Made by a program: the position numbers and the translations under genes. The notes beneath the pieces were generated by a model, which was not told the origin of the DNA, did not search any database, and was given only the letters and a program-made list of their open reading frames with translations. A DNA stretch of 64,000 nucleotides from Brachionus manjavacas. Its lineage: Eukaryota; Rotifera; Eurotatoria; Ploima; Brachionidae. The stretch is from positions 3,517,501 to 3,581,500 of the forward strand of contig JAHQIY010000005.1 in the NCBI GenBank assembly GCA_019054805.1, written 5' to 3'. Positions 1 through 11,010 of this stretch are shown here, in pieces; position 1 is the first letter of the stretch, and every line of letters begins with the position of its first letter.

Positions 1-1680
1 TAGAAACTGGAAAATTATTGTTCCTACTTTTTACCTGGAAATTTTGAATGCATATTCTTTTATTGCTTCGATAACATCTTCAAACAAGATCTTGTTTGTG
101 AGCGTTTTTTTATGGTATATTCTTGGTCTGCCATCTGACCCATCATGACAATCCACTAAAACATCAAAGTTAAAGAAGTTTAAATAATTAATGTTGTTCT
201 TACTTTCTAAAAGCCTGGCGCCCCTCATGATAGCTGCTACGTAGCAATTGGGATCACTTTCACTCATTATTTGATCGCCACTTAAATATGTATTATGGCT
301 TGAGTTTACGAAATAGTTTGAAAAATCCATATCCATGTTCATATAAACTTGATGAGTTCTATCATAATCTTGGAGGTGCTGATGTGGATCCATTAGATAA
401 TTTATTAAACCATAAAGGGTCAATTTGAATTCATTTTTTGCATCAGTTGGTTCGAACTCATAGATTATTTTTTTGCACTCTTCCAAATTTTTAATTTCCT
501 AATAAAAATTAAATTAAATTGAAGCTAATCTTTTTTTAGCATTTATTATTTTACTTTTTGATATCTTTCCAAAAAGTTTTGAAATTTGTCGACTGTTATA
601 TACTCTGGTATGTAGTTAATGTCAGATTTTTGCTCTCCTGTGGCTATTCTATTCAAAATTTTAAGTTTAATTGGAAAATAAAAGAAATAAAATAAATTAC
701 AATTTGTACAAGCTTAAAATTTCTTTTCGCTTTTTCAATTGAGACATAAAAAGCTCAAATTCTTCTTCATTAAGCTCTCCGTCTCTATCAGTGTCAGAAA
801 TCTTTTTTTAAATACTATCAAAAAAATTGAAAAAACGCCAACTAAAATTTTACTTTTATCAAATGTTTAAGTTGTTTCTTATTAATTTTTATATCTATTG
901 AATCCAAAAATTCAGTTACTTCATTTTTGTCCAATTTTTTATCATTTGAAGTGTCAGCTAGTTCAAAATAGCTTTTCATTATTCTAAAAATTATATTTGA
1001 ATTTTTTTTCCAAGTAATAAATACAATTAATTACTTATCGGCTTCGGGTAAAACACCTTTCCTCTTTTTTGTCAAAATTATAAAATAACTAAGAACTCTG
1101 ACCCAAAGATCTCGCTCTGCCTCGCTGGATGCCAGCAAATCCAAACTTTTTCTAAAATTATCGAAAATGATCACAAAAGATAAATCCTCCTAAAAGAAGA
1201 AAACTGTTTTTTTTAGACTATAAAGTTCAAAAACTTACTATATTGGGTATATTTTTGCGATCATTCAAACTATTTTTCAGTTTAAAAGATTTTAAATCAT
1301 CTGAGCTGCATCCTGGTTTTACTTCATTTAAAATTGTTAGTGCGTCTAAAAATTTGAAATTAATTGAGTTTTTTTTTATTGAAAAAATTCAAATCATTAA
1401 GAGATAAGATAATAAATTTTGTTTAAAAAAAATTCTCCATTTCAAATTTTAAAATCTTTGATTTAAGCAACTTACATTTTTTTTCTTTTTTTCTAAATTC
1501 TTTAGTAGTGGCCACAAGCTCGTTGGTATTAAAGTCAAGTTTATAGAAACGTTCGTTGAATTCTTCTTTGCTGGCATTTAGTTTTTTCAAAGTCATGCCT
1601 TCTTGAAGGATCCGCATGTCATCATCCTTAAGTTTAATATTGTCTTCATAGCCGTAATATTTCTTGTAAAAGTCAGTCAT
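1..1680 (-). CDS. Phosphoinositide-specific phospholipase C, delta-like (partial, N-terminal part)
   Basis: This enzyme would cleave PIP2 into IP3 and diacylglycerol. Reading leftwards from the ATG at 1680, the exons give a PH domain (exon near 1345-1240 with a TILNEVKPGCSS stretch), EF-hand-like segments (DTDRDGELNEEEF around 770-800) and the start of the catalytic X domain. The X domain has the catalytic His in SSHNTYL (about 300), the metal-binding Glu/Asp in LLEMDCHDG after removal of an intron at 156-203, and the second His in RIYHKKTLTNKI. The order PH, EF-hand, X is that of PLC-delta. The last exon seen ends at about 47 with a GT donor, and a 40-base intron appears to end at position 7. 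The Y and C2 domains lie outside the window. At least seven short introns interrupt the gene. The family call is very safe; delta versus a divergent or PLC-like (PLCL) type is less so, but both active-site His residues are present. Confidence 0.9.
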
Positions 1681-4434
1681 TTTTCATTTAAATTGGTTAC
1701 CGATTTGCAATTATAATATGTTTAAAAAAAAGTATTTCCAAGCATAATACCCTTAGAACTAGAAAAAAGAGACAGAATATTTTGTTCTAAAATTTAATTA
1801 AAATAAAAATCAAATTATATTTTTTGATTTAAAATAAATGAGCCGAAATCAGTTTTTTATTTAAAACAATTTTCACCTTTCGAAATAAATAATCTATCAA
1901 AAATCTAATCATTGAAAATAAATTATCATAAAAGCTTAGAATAGTTCAAATGATGCAAATTATGCTTGAAATTTATAGAGAATTTAATTTATAATAATAA
2001 AAAAAATTAGTAAATTTAAAGCAGCTCTTTAAAAAACTAAAATTGACATTTAATATTTAATTCAAAAAAAATATTAAAGGACTGAAAAAAAGATTCGTAA
2101 TTTTTTTTTTAAAAAATTGTAGCAAATTTTTATCTAAATAATTCTGAATATTGGTTTAATTTAATTGAAAATAAATTATTTATTTAACTAAAGTAAAAAG
2201 TTTGCCTTGAGCATGTTTTTTTTTAATCGCATATGCTCTTGCTTTTAAATTAGCATGGATTATTAGATAAAAACAACTAGAAAATATTTACTTAAAACTA
2301 TTATTTGCTTTAATGATTAATTCATCTTGAAAAGAAAATAATTCATTCTTTAAATTATCCAAATTCTAAGGGTAAATGTAAAAGCCATACTAAAATTATA
2401 CAAAGAATATTAGGACAAAAACATTTATTTGAATTTTGTCCTTTAGCTCGATTAATGTTTAAAAATAACTAGTTTGATGAAAAAGGTTTATGGAAATCAA
2501 AACCATGAAACTTTAATAAAAAATAAAAATAAATATCTTTAAAACCTGAATTTTTGGTTTTCTATTTTTTTAAATCAAAAAATAGATCATAATTTATTGA
2601 TATTAATAGTATTAAAAAAAAAATTTATAGAAAAAGATATTTACTAAAAATAGACATATTTAAATTATTAAAAATGTTCATCAATTTTTCAATAATTTTG
2701 ACAAAAAATGATAGCAAAATTCAATTAATATTACATTATCCTTTTTTTAGAAAATCACGTAACTAATAATTCAAATAAAAATAATTTTTACCGACATTTT
2801 ATTAAATTATAAATCTCTTTAGTTTAAATTTAAAACAAATAATTCTACTAAACAAGTGTTTTGAAAAGATTTCAAAAAAAAATAATAATCTTAGATCAAA
2901 ATGTTTTGCCTTTTTAATTACTTGTTTTGATCTTACTGTGCTGAAATATTTTTTAAGTTCAATTATAAAAATACCAAGGATAATGATTAATTTTAGAAAA
3001 ATATAAAAGGAAATGCTATTTTTTTTGTTTAGAAAAAGCTTATTTCAAGATCATTATTTATAGATTCCTATTTATCGTTTAAGATTTTGCTTCATTCAAT
3101 ATTCTAATTCTCGTAATTAAATTTTAGTAAGTTATAACTGTCAGGCTTTGAAAAAGCGCTTTTTTAATATGAAAAGCTTATTAAATAATTATTGATCGAA
3201 AACTGTTTTTTTTAAATTTTAATAAAAATAATAGATATTAAATTACTTTTTAAATAGTTAAATATTATGTCAACTTGAAAGTACAGTATTTATTTATAAA
3301 AATAATAAATAAAAATTTTTGAAATATAATCGGATAAAAATTAATAACTCTCCTTGTCTTATAAATCAATTTTGATTTATAAGTTTCAAAATATTCTTAA
3401 ACTTGTCACATTTTACAGCGTAATTTCAAAATTTAGAAAAGAATTATAAATATTCAAATAATAGGTATAAATCATCATTTAATAATTTATTTAGGGAAAA
3501 AATATTAAATCATGTTTGTCGAAAAATTTTTAAGTCAGTAAATTAATAAGAAAATTCTTCATAAGCTATACTATGTATGTTAATTTACCATTAAAAGAAA
3601 TCATATAAATTAATCAGAAATAAAAGAAATTAAAAAAAATTTCAAAATGAAATACGTCATTTAATTATTCAGAATATCACTAATTATTACAGATAAATTT
3701 AATTTTGACTTGCTCATTTTACACAAATATTTTTTTCAAAAATTAAAGAATCGTTTATCAAATGCGTTTTTTTATTCAATTTTCGATTCATGTGAATACA
3801 ATTAAAATGAATATAAATTATCATCATTTTTTTTCAGAAAAATTCACGTGAGGAATTTTTAACAAGAAACTAAAAAAAACATTCATATATTTAATTTGAT
3901 TAAAAAAAAAATCCATTTCAATGGGAGAGTGAAATTGTTTGAATGATAACAAATAATTTTTTTTGAAGGAAAGAAAATAATAATAAATTTTTTAAATCTA
4001 AATTCAGCATGCGCAAAAACTCTGCATTTTATTTGAAAAATGCACAGCAAAATAAAAGGCTAAAAAAATGTACATTCGATTTGCATAGTTTTTTCAGAGG
4101 CTTTTTAGTTTAGGTTTATCAAATTTGTTTCCATCTTAAACAACTTTATCATTTATTTTAAATGATAATTTTTAATTTATAAAACTATTAAAACTAAATT
4201 ACAAAAAGTATTTTGAAAAAAGATAAGAAAAATGAAAAAATATATACTTCTTCGACTTTAGTTACGAAAATTTTTTTATATTATTTTCAAAATCTTAATC
4301 AAAATAGGATTTTGAAAAAAGGAGAGTGAAGTTGAGAGTTTTTTAACTTGAGAAGAGCAATTTATTTAAAAATGCTTAAAATTCTATTAAAATATGATAA
4401 TTTAACGAAATTTAAAAATATTTAAAAATAATAA
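1681..4434. other. AT-rich intergenic DNA, no gene seen
   Basis: Almost 2.8 kb of very AT-rich sequence between the PLC gene start and the MULE transposon. I see no open frame with coding character, no tRNA-like fold and no clear repeat. It should hold the PLC promoter near 1700, but no specific signal could be recognised. Confidence 0.5.
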
Positions 4435-4699
4435 TTTGTTAAAGGACCGTAATAAACAAATACCACAAAAATAGTAAAAATACCACAATTTTAATAATTT
4501 TTCACACATTTAATACTTTTTCCACTAATTTAATTAAATGGCAACTATTATAGTACTTTTGAAACAATTTTAATAAAATGACAATATATTCATTTAAAGT
4601 GCCACAAATTTAGTTAATTATTAATTGATAATTACCGATAAGTCTTTTTCTATTTAATGATAAATTTTTAAAAAAAATATTATCAGAAAATCGAAAAAA

Positions 4700-6547
4700 A
4701 TGAGTGAAACACTATCTAAGGAGAGTGTATTAGAAGATCCAGCCAACCAAACATTAGAAGATGTTGATCAAGATTGGACAGATGTTCTCAAACCAGCTAA
4801 TGAGATTAGAAAAACGAGGAAAGCAATTACATATGATTTGTTTAAGTCGTTTGAAGATTTTGATGTGATTCTTAAAGAAATCAAAGACGGAACAATCAAT
4901 GGAAATACTTGGATTTTTAAGAGTCAAGATGGAGATAAGCATCGATTTTATTGCAAATACTTGAAGCATGGATGTCGTGCAGCTTTATATTCACAGTTAA
5001 CAGACGGATCAAAAGGTAATTGTTTTATATCAGATGATGAGCATACAAATCATCCAAATGATGAAGAAGATATTCGCAAGATTGATTCAATAATATATCA
5101 AAAAATAGTTGAATATGAAAATTTTGGTCAAAAACCTGAAGCCATCATAACAAATTTAATAAAAGCTGGCTTGCAACCCCCAAAAAAAACAAAAATAAAT
5201 AATATTTTGAAAGTTATTCGAAAGACAAAAAAAGTTAGCAATCAACCGACTATGAATGACTTAAAAGAATGGTGTGATCAATACAACGAAATACCTGAAC
5301 ATGATGATCAAGTATTTGTAGCTGAATATGAATATCAAGCATTTCCTGAACAAAAATTTCGTGTTTTATTAACTACTAAACGTCTAATCAGAAACGCTTT
5401 GGATACAAAATATATATTGTCAGACGCAACTTACAAATTAACTTATGGTGGTTTTCCTGCTTTAACAGGTGGTACAACTGGCCAAAACAAAAATTTTCAT
5501 CCATTTGGTTTAGCTTTATGTTCATCGGAAAATAATTTCGATTTTGCATTTTTTTTCAGAGCCTTAAAATCAATTTGTTTCAGGGTATTTGATCAAACAA
5601 TTAGTCCTTCAATTTTGGTAGCAGACAGAGCTGACGCAATAACAATCGGATTCGAAAAAGTATTTGAAACGTCAAAGCGTGTAAATTGTTGGGCTCATGT
5701 GATCAGAAATTTAGATAAGAGATTGAATCATTTTGTGCTTCCAATCAAAAAAGAAATTAGACAAGATATCAAAACTATTCAAAAATTATTTCTTGAAGAT
5801 TTATTTGTATATGCAACACAATTATTCAAAAAAAAATGGCAAGAAAAAAAAAGTCAATCAATTAACGAATTTATTGATTATTTTTTTTCTGAATGGGTAG
5901 ACAAAAATAATGGCTGGTATGAAGGTTATGTTGAAGGGATATGTTATCCATCGACAAGTAATGGTATTGAATCAAGTAATGACAAAATTAAGACGGCATT
6001 AAATAGAAAAAGACTTGGGTTAATTGAATTTTTGAATGCATGCCGTGAAAATTTGGTTGCAGATTGGTCGAGAGCTAGAGCAGAAATAATCAGAACAATC
6101 GATCCCGATACAAATGAACCAAAAAAGCTTGTAAATTTGAATCTCAAAAAATTCCACACTGAACCAATCATTGAGAATGATGATCTTTTAGATGCTCATG
6201 ATTGGAATAAATTGGGGAAAACAATTCAGCATGTAGGTGAATATTATATGGTTAGAGATGGCAATGACAAAAAAAATTGTAAACTGTCAAGAGATAAATG
6301 TAAACAATATTTACAACGATTACAAAATAAACTATGGAAAAAATTTGATGAGATGATAACAGATGTTTTCAGTATTCATTTGATTAAAATGAACAATAAC
6401 AACTGGAAAAATAGTACTTGTACATGTGTAGACTGGTTGAAAAATTACAAATGTTCACATACAATAGCAGTAGCTTACAGATTCAATTTGGTAAATTTCA
6501 ATGACGTTTTTATGGACCTACCAATTAGTAAAAGAAGAAAAAAGTAG
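4700..6547 (+). CDS. MULE transposase
   Basis: A 615-residue transposase. The N-terminal part holds a FLYWCH/WRKY-like zinc finger (Cys pair in YCKYLKHGC and His pair in HTNH, about residues 90-120). The central MULE catalytic core shows the first Asp in SDATYKL (about 243), the second Asp in LVADRAD (about 310) and a likely catalytic Glu in GIESSND (about 427). A SWIM zinc finger (CTCVDW then CSH, about residues 575-595) lies near the C-terminus. All are standard for this superfamily. The frame stops at 6547, but a tail of similar character continues in another frame from about 6547 and ends with a CxxC...CxxxxC ribbon-like motif near 6715-6775. Two small shifts therefore separate the tail from the main frame. 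Whether the main product alone is active cannot be told from sequence. Confidence 0.93.
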   Translation: MSETLSKESVLEDPANQTLEDVDQDWTDVLKPANEIRKTRKAITYDLFKSFEDFDVILKEIKDGTINGNTWIFKSQDGDKHRFYCKYLKHGCRAALYSQLTDGSKGNCFISDDEHTNHPNDEEDIRKIDSIIYQKIVEYENFGQKPEAIITNLIKAGLQPPKKTKINNILKVIRKTKKVSNQPTMNDLKEWCDQYNEIPEHDDQVFVAEYEYQAFPEQKFRVLLTTKRLIRNALDTKYILSDATYKLTYGGFPALTGGTTGQNKNFHPFGLALCSSENNFDFAFFFRALKSICFRVFDQTISPSILVADRADAITIGFEKVFETSKRVNCWAHVIRNLDKRLNHFVLPIKKEIRQDIKTIQKLFLEDLFVYATQLFKKKWQEKKSQSINEFIDYFFSEWVDKNNGWYEGYVEGICYPSTSNGIESSNDKIKTALNRKRLGLIEFLNACRENLVADWSRARAEIIRTIDPDTNEPKKLVNLNLKKFHTEPIIENDDLLDAHDWNKLGKTIQHVGEYYMVRDGNDKKNCKLSRDKCKQYLQRLQNKLWKKFDEMITDVFSIHLIKMNNNNWKNSTCTCVDWLKNYKCSHTIAVAYRFNLVNFNDVFMDLPISKRRKK

Positions 6548-6785
6548 CTCCACAAAAGACAGTAAAAAGCTTACAACATCAGCCATCATATTTGGTTTCA
6601 GATGAAGAACTAGGTATTGACGATGAAGTTGTAAGTAAACGTGTTTGTGTTAGACCAAAAACAAGTGCGATGGCTTCCGAAATCAATGATAATGCTATAC
6701 TCAAAAATAACTGTAAAACATGCGGCTCATTATTGAAAAAAAAAAATATTTTTATTGTCAAAATAAGTGTAAACAAATTTAATTT
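6547..6785 (+). pseudogene. Frame-shifted C-terminal tail of the MULE transposase
   Basis: Directly after the transposase stop, another frame reads a basic and acidic linker (VSDEELGIDDEVV) and then CKTCGSLL. After a run of A residues, a third frame reads FYCQNKCKQI before a stop. Together these look like a C-terminal zinc ribbon belonging to the same protein. A shift at the first stop and one in the poly-A run near 6738-6750 would explain the break. Inference from reading frames only. Confidence 0.55.
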
Positions 6786-7031
6786 TTTGAAATTATTTGG
6801 AGTTTTTTTATTATATTTTTGGTATTTTTTATTAAATTTATGGTGATTGTAATAAAAATATGGAAAAATTATTAATTTAGGAGTAATTAATTAAAAATGT
6901 GGAAAATAAATAAAAATATTGCATAAATATTATATATGTTATTTTTTTATTAAATTTGTGGTAAAAATTACTATTTTTGTGGTTTTTTTAATTATTTTTA
7001 TGGTTTCAAAATATTAAAGCTCTTTGTTAAA

Positions 7032-8275
7032 TATATTGATAATTTTAAAATTTAAAACTATATTAAAAATCGATAATTGATTTGTGAAGTTAATTTTAAA
7101 TAAAAAAAAAATTGAATGTTGTATTTTTTATCTAATATTTTTAGAATTTTTATCAAAGTATACAATAATTATGTTGATTATTTTAAAAAATATTTGATTT
7201 TTAAAATATTTGTCTGAAATTACTTAATTTTAACAATAATAATAGCAATAATGATAATAGTTTATTTATTAATGAAAATGCTTCAAAATCAATATTAAGT
7301 TTTAACAAAATTTGTCTCCCATTTTCACTCTTCCTTTTGAAAAATCTATCTAAAAAAATTAAATATGATCTTTTTACTGAAATAATAATAAAAATAAGCT
7401 TTGACCAATTTAATGGTATAACGGATGCCGTAAGATTCTCTGTAGTAAGAAATAGGCGTTTAAAAAAATTTTAATTTAAGATTATATACTTTTTGTGTTT
7501 AACTGTTAAAAATCTAAATAATCGGGCTCCTCAAGTAAAGAGGGAGGCTCGGCCAATAAGTATTACAGAGGTATTAGGTTGAACGAGTTTTAAAATTATT
7601 TTTACTATCATTCAAATATCGCATTCGGTAGGGTTTTTTTCTTCTCTTTTACTTAAAAGATCAAAATAAATGAAATTATTATTATAAAATAAGGGCTTTA
7701 GTTAACTATAGATTTAGCCACTATAATTTTCTAAAGAAATTTACGCAAGCTTGCTTGCTAAAGTTTTTTCTTCTTCTTATTTTGTTTTAAAAGCTAATTT
7801 AAGAAATTAAGAAACTAATAAAATTATTTTGGAAAATACTTTTTTTTATAAAATTCAATAATAGAAAAATTTTTGATTAAAAATAATTAAAAATTTGAAT
7901 TGAGTTTTTTTAGGGCTTGGTTTTAAATCAAAAATTTTTATTTAATTATTATCCCAAATTCAATGCTCTTTTTTAAGTTATCTAATTTATTGAATTTTGT
8001 TTTATTTACTTCAATTATTATATTTTTTCAAATCACATTGTAAAACTAACTAAATTTGGTTTTAAATTTTATTTAAATAATGAAAAAATTTTGCATTCGT
8101 AAAATTTATTTGTGGATGAATTGAATTTGAGACTTTATTTCACCACGATTTGAATAATCATTTATTAAAAACTACATATGAACAAAAAATTAAAAAAAAA
8201 ATTATGTAAAAAATCTCAACTTTATTTTTAGGTTTAAAAAAGAGCGTTCATTTTAACCACTTGAAAGATAAAGTA
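7032..8275. other. Intergenic region with a small GC-richer patch
   Basis: No gene seen. Most is AT-rich filler. A less AT-rich patch at about 7425-7640 contains GGGCTCCTC followed seven bases later by GAGGGAGGCTC, which could form an imperfect hairpin. It matched no RNA family I know. A T-run ending in TTTTTAG at about 8225-8231 precedes the UCHL5 start and could be a splice or trans-splice acceptor. Confidence 0.4.
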
Positions 8276-9592
8276 ATGGCAGGCGCAGGAAATTGGTGCT
8301 TGATTGAGAGCGATCCCGGTGTGTTTACAGAATTGATAAGAGGCTTTGGTAAAAATTTTAAATAAAAACTTTAAATATTTTCCAAATAAAACATTGATTG
8401 TAGGAGTCAAAGGAGTACAAGTCGAAGAACTATATTCTCTTGACCCAGAATCTTTTGCCCATCTAAAGTAATTTATCTAAATCGCTTAATTCGTATTTTT
8501 CAAAATTCTTTAAAGACCCATTCATGGATTAATATTTCTTTTTAAATGGATCGGAAATTCCGGCATAGATGGCACTTATGTTAAAGATTCTAGACTGGAT
8601 GAGATAGTTTTTGTTAAACAAGTCATTGAAAATGCATGTGCTACTCAAGCTTTAATTAGTGTTCTCTTAAATTGTAATCATGAGGATATTGATTTGGGTA
8701 CTAATTTAAATGAATTCAAACAATTTGTCTCCAACTTCGATCCAGACGTAAGATTTTTTTGCTTAAAAATAAATTAATTTTTTTTCTTTTTAGACCAAAG
8801 GTTTGGCTTTGTCAAACTCGGAAGTAATAAGACAAGTTCACAACAGTTTTGCCAGGTATTAAATGTATTCATAGATTTTTGTGCTTATTATTTATTTTAA
8901 AGACAACAATTATTTGAAATAGAAGAAAAAGCGCCTTCCAAAGAAGAGGATGCCTTTCATTTCATTGCCTATTTACCAATTAAAGGCAAACTATACGAGC
9001 TGGATGGTCTAAAAGAGGCTCCGATTGATCTTGGTGAAATTCCAGCTGGTAAGATTGAATTAATTTTTATTTATTTTTTATATTTTAAATTCATTAGGAG
9101 TCGATTGGACTGATAAAGTCCGGCCAATTTTAGAAAAGCGAATGATGAAATACAGTGAAGGTGAGATTCATTTCAATCTAATGGCTCTGGTTTCTGATAG
9201 AAAAATGCTTTACGAACGAGAACTTAAATTGCTAACTCAGGTAATAATTATTCTTTGAAAAATAAATAAAAAATGTTTTTTTGGTAGGTAAGCTCAATGG
9301 ACTCGGACGAGATGACTTTCCGGATCAAAGAACTGGAAAGCTTGATAGAAGATGAAGAAAGAAAAAGAGTGGCATATAGGGTAATTTTATTAAATTATTT
9401 ATTAATTTTTTTTGGATATTTTTATTTTGTTAATTTTATTTTTTTAAGAAAGAAAATGCTAGACGAAAGCATAATTATTTACCATTTATCATTGAATTGC
9501 TTAAAGTTTTAGCCGAGCAGGGAAAATTGTCAACTCAAGTTCAAGCTATTTCAGAGAGACAGCGTGCTAAAAAACCGAGACTTAATAAATAA
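8276..9592 (+). CDS. UCHL5: Ubiquitin C-terminal hydrolase UCHL5/UCH37
   Basis: Cysteine deubiquitinase of the proteasome 19S cap (through ADRM1) and, in vertebrates, INO80. The spliced protein starts [20 protein letters not shown] at ATG 8276, matching human UCHL5 almost residue for residue. Catalytic residues are all present: the oxyanion Gln and Cys in [12 protein letters not shown], His in EEDAFHF and Asp in YELDGL. The C-terminal ULD-type helical tail is recognised by [19 protein letters not shown] and ends AKKPRLNK at 9592. Exons are separated by introns of about 45-60 bases; the first donor is at 8349. Length, about 320 residues, matches the family (329 in human). Nothing suggests loss of function. 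Confidence 0.96.
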
Positions 9593-9868
9593 ACTTTTGT
9601 CACAATTTAAATCACTAATTTATGCTCATTTAGAGTTTTTTAATTGCAAATTTAGTTTAAGGCACAACTATATATTTAAAGGTATTTATATACTCGGCAA
9701 GTTTTGGAAAATTTTACTCATAGAATTCGTCAAATATTCACTAAATGTATAAATAAATTTTTTTAAATGAATTTTTAATTTAAATTAAAATGCTTCTCAG
9801 TTGGTTATGACTGATCAATTTAGTTAATTTGAAAAAATAAGCTCTAAGTTTGTTTTAGAAGAAATAAA

Positions 9869-10848
9869 ATGGATAAATCGAACAACAAAAAATCTCTCAG
9901 ATTGTCCGATTACTATCTTATTTTATACAATTTGGTGCTGACTGTCGGGTAAAATTTTTGATAAATTATAAAAAGCTTTTTATTAATAAAAATAAAATTA
10001 CCTATTTCAAGTTGGTCTTTGATTTTATATGTAACTGTTCAAACAGCTCTTACATGGAAAAGTCAAAACGATGTGTTATCATCGAAAAATCTATACAAAA
10101 ATAACGAGTTTTTACTTCAAATATTTCAGACAGCGGCATTGCTAGAAGTGGTCCATGCCGCCATTGGTATAGTTCGATCGAACCCAGTTCTAGTTTTTGT
10201 GCAAGTTTTATCGAGGATTACTGTCGTTTGGTTTGTTAGCTATCCTTTTTCGACAGTAAGACAAGTTTTGAAAAAGTATTGAATAATTTATTTTTTTTTA
10301 AGCCCAGAAATAGCGTTGGAATCTTGGTAATCTGTATTGCATGGTCATTTGCTGAAATAATAAGATATACTTATTACGCTTTGAATATAATTGGAAAGAT
10401 TCCATACTTTATTACATGGTGCAGGTTAAATGATTTATTTTGAAAAATTTGAAATAAGAATTTTTTTAAAGATATTCATTTTTTATCATTTTGTACCCTG
10501 TTGGAGTAACTGTAAGTATTTAGTTAAATATTGAATAAAAATTCCACTGATTGATTTTTAAAGGGTGAATTGATTTGCATGTTCTATGCTACACAATATT
10601 TACAACCTTTGGGCATCAGAAAACGATACTCGTTTTTACTACCGAATAAGCTAAACATTTCTTTTGATATTTATTATTTTTTTGTCATCACAATGCTTCT
10701 CTATATACCAGGTTAATTTATCTTAATATTTTTGATCAATTAAATAATTTAATATATTTAAGTTTTTCCAATTTTATACAAGCATATGTTGACTCAACGT
10801 GAGAAAGTTCTTAATGGTCCTGTCAAAAAGGAAAAAAAGGAAAATTAA
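9869..10848 (+). CDS. Very-long-chain (3R)-3-hydroxyacyl-CoA dehydratase, copy 1
   Basis: Third enzyme of the fatty-acid elongation cycle in the ER membrane (PHS1/HACD family, formerly PTPLA). Starts at 9869 (MDKSNNKKSLRLSDYYLILYN). Joined exons give the family hallmarks: TAALLEVVHAAIGIVRSNP, an AEIIRYTYYALN segment, and the catalytic Tyr and Glu in LYPVGVTGE. The LPNKLNISFD loop is also present, and the end is a lysine-rich ER-retention-like tail (KKEKKEN) at 10848. Introns are about 45-65 bases. Several hydrophobic segments fit a six-helix membrane protein. A T-rich AG acceptor lies only about 11 bases before the ATG. It sits head-to-tail with a paralogue at 11011. Confidence 0.95.
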
Positions 10849-11010
10849 AAAGTTCAAGACAAAAAATTCAAAAAAAAAATTAAATTTAATTCTAGCTAAA
10901 TTTTAAGAATAAAGATTAAACAAATTTTGAATTTTTTAATTTAGTTAGGTTTCAACACCTAATCACAAGCATTAAATAAATCAAATTTAATTATTTAATT
11001 TAAAAAGCTA

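Larger units (their letters stand above)
4435..7031. mobile_element. Mutator-like (MULE) DNA transposon, near-complete with 9-bp target duplication
   Basis: The element body runs from 4444 to 7022 (2579 bp). It is flanked on both sides by the same nine bases TTTGTTAAA (4435-4443 and 7023-7031), the target-duplication length typical of Mutator. The ends form imperfect inverted repeats: the left begins GGACCGTAATA and the right, read inward, GAGCTTTAATA. Both then carry a well-matched inner block around CCACAAAAATAGTAA (left near 4463-4490, right near 6960-6985) followed by TACCACAA and TTTAATA. Several extra ACCACAA or TGTGGT copies lie in both ends and may be transposase sites. The intact duplication and the largely open transposase suggest a recent insertion. 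Confidence 0.93.

Noticed and set aside
9297-9752. Two plus-strand open frames near the UCHL5 3' end as separate genes
   Set aside because: The first starts within a UCHL5 exon and runs into its intron; the second overlaps the UCHL5 stop in another frame and has no protein character.
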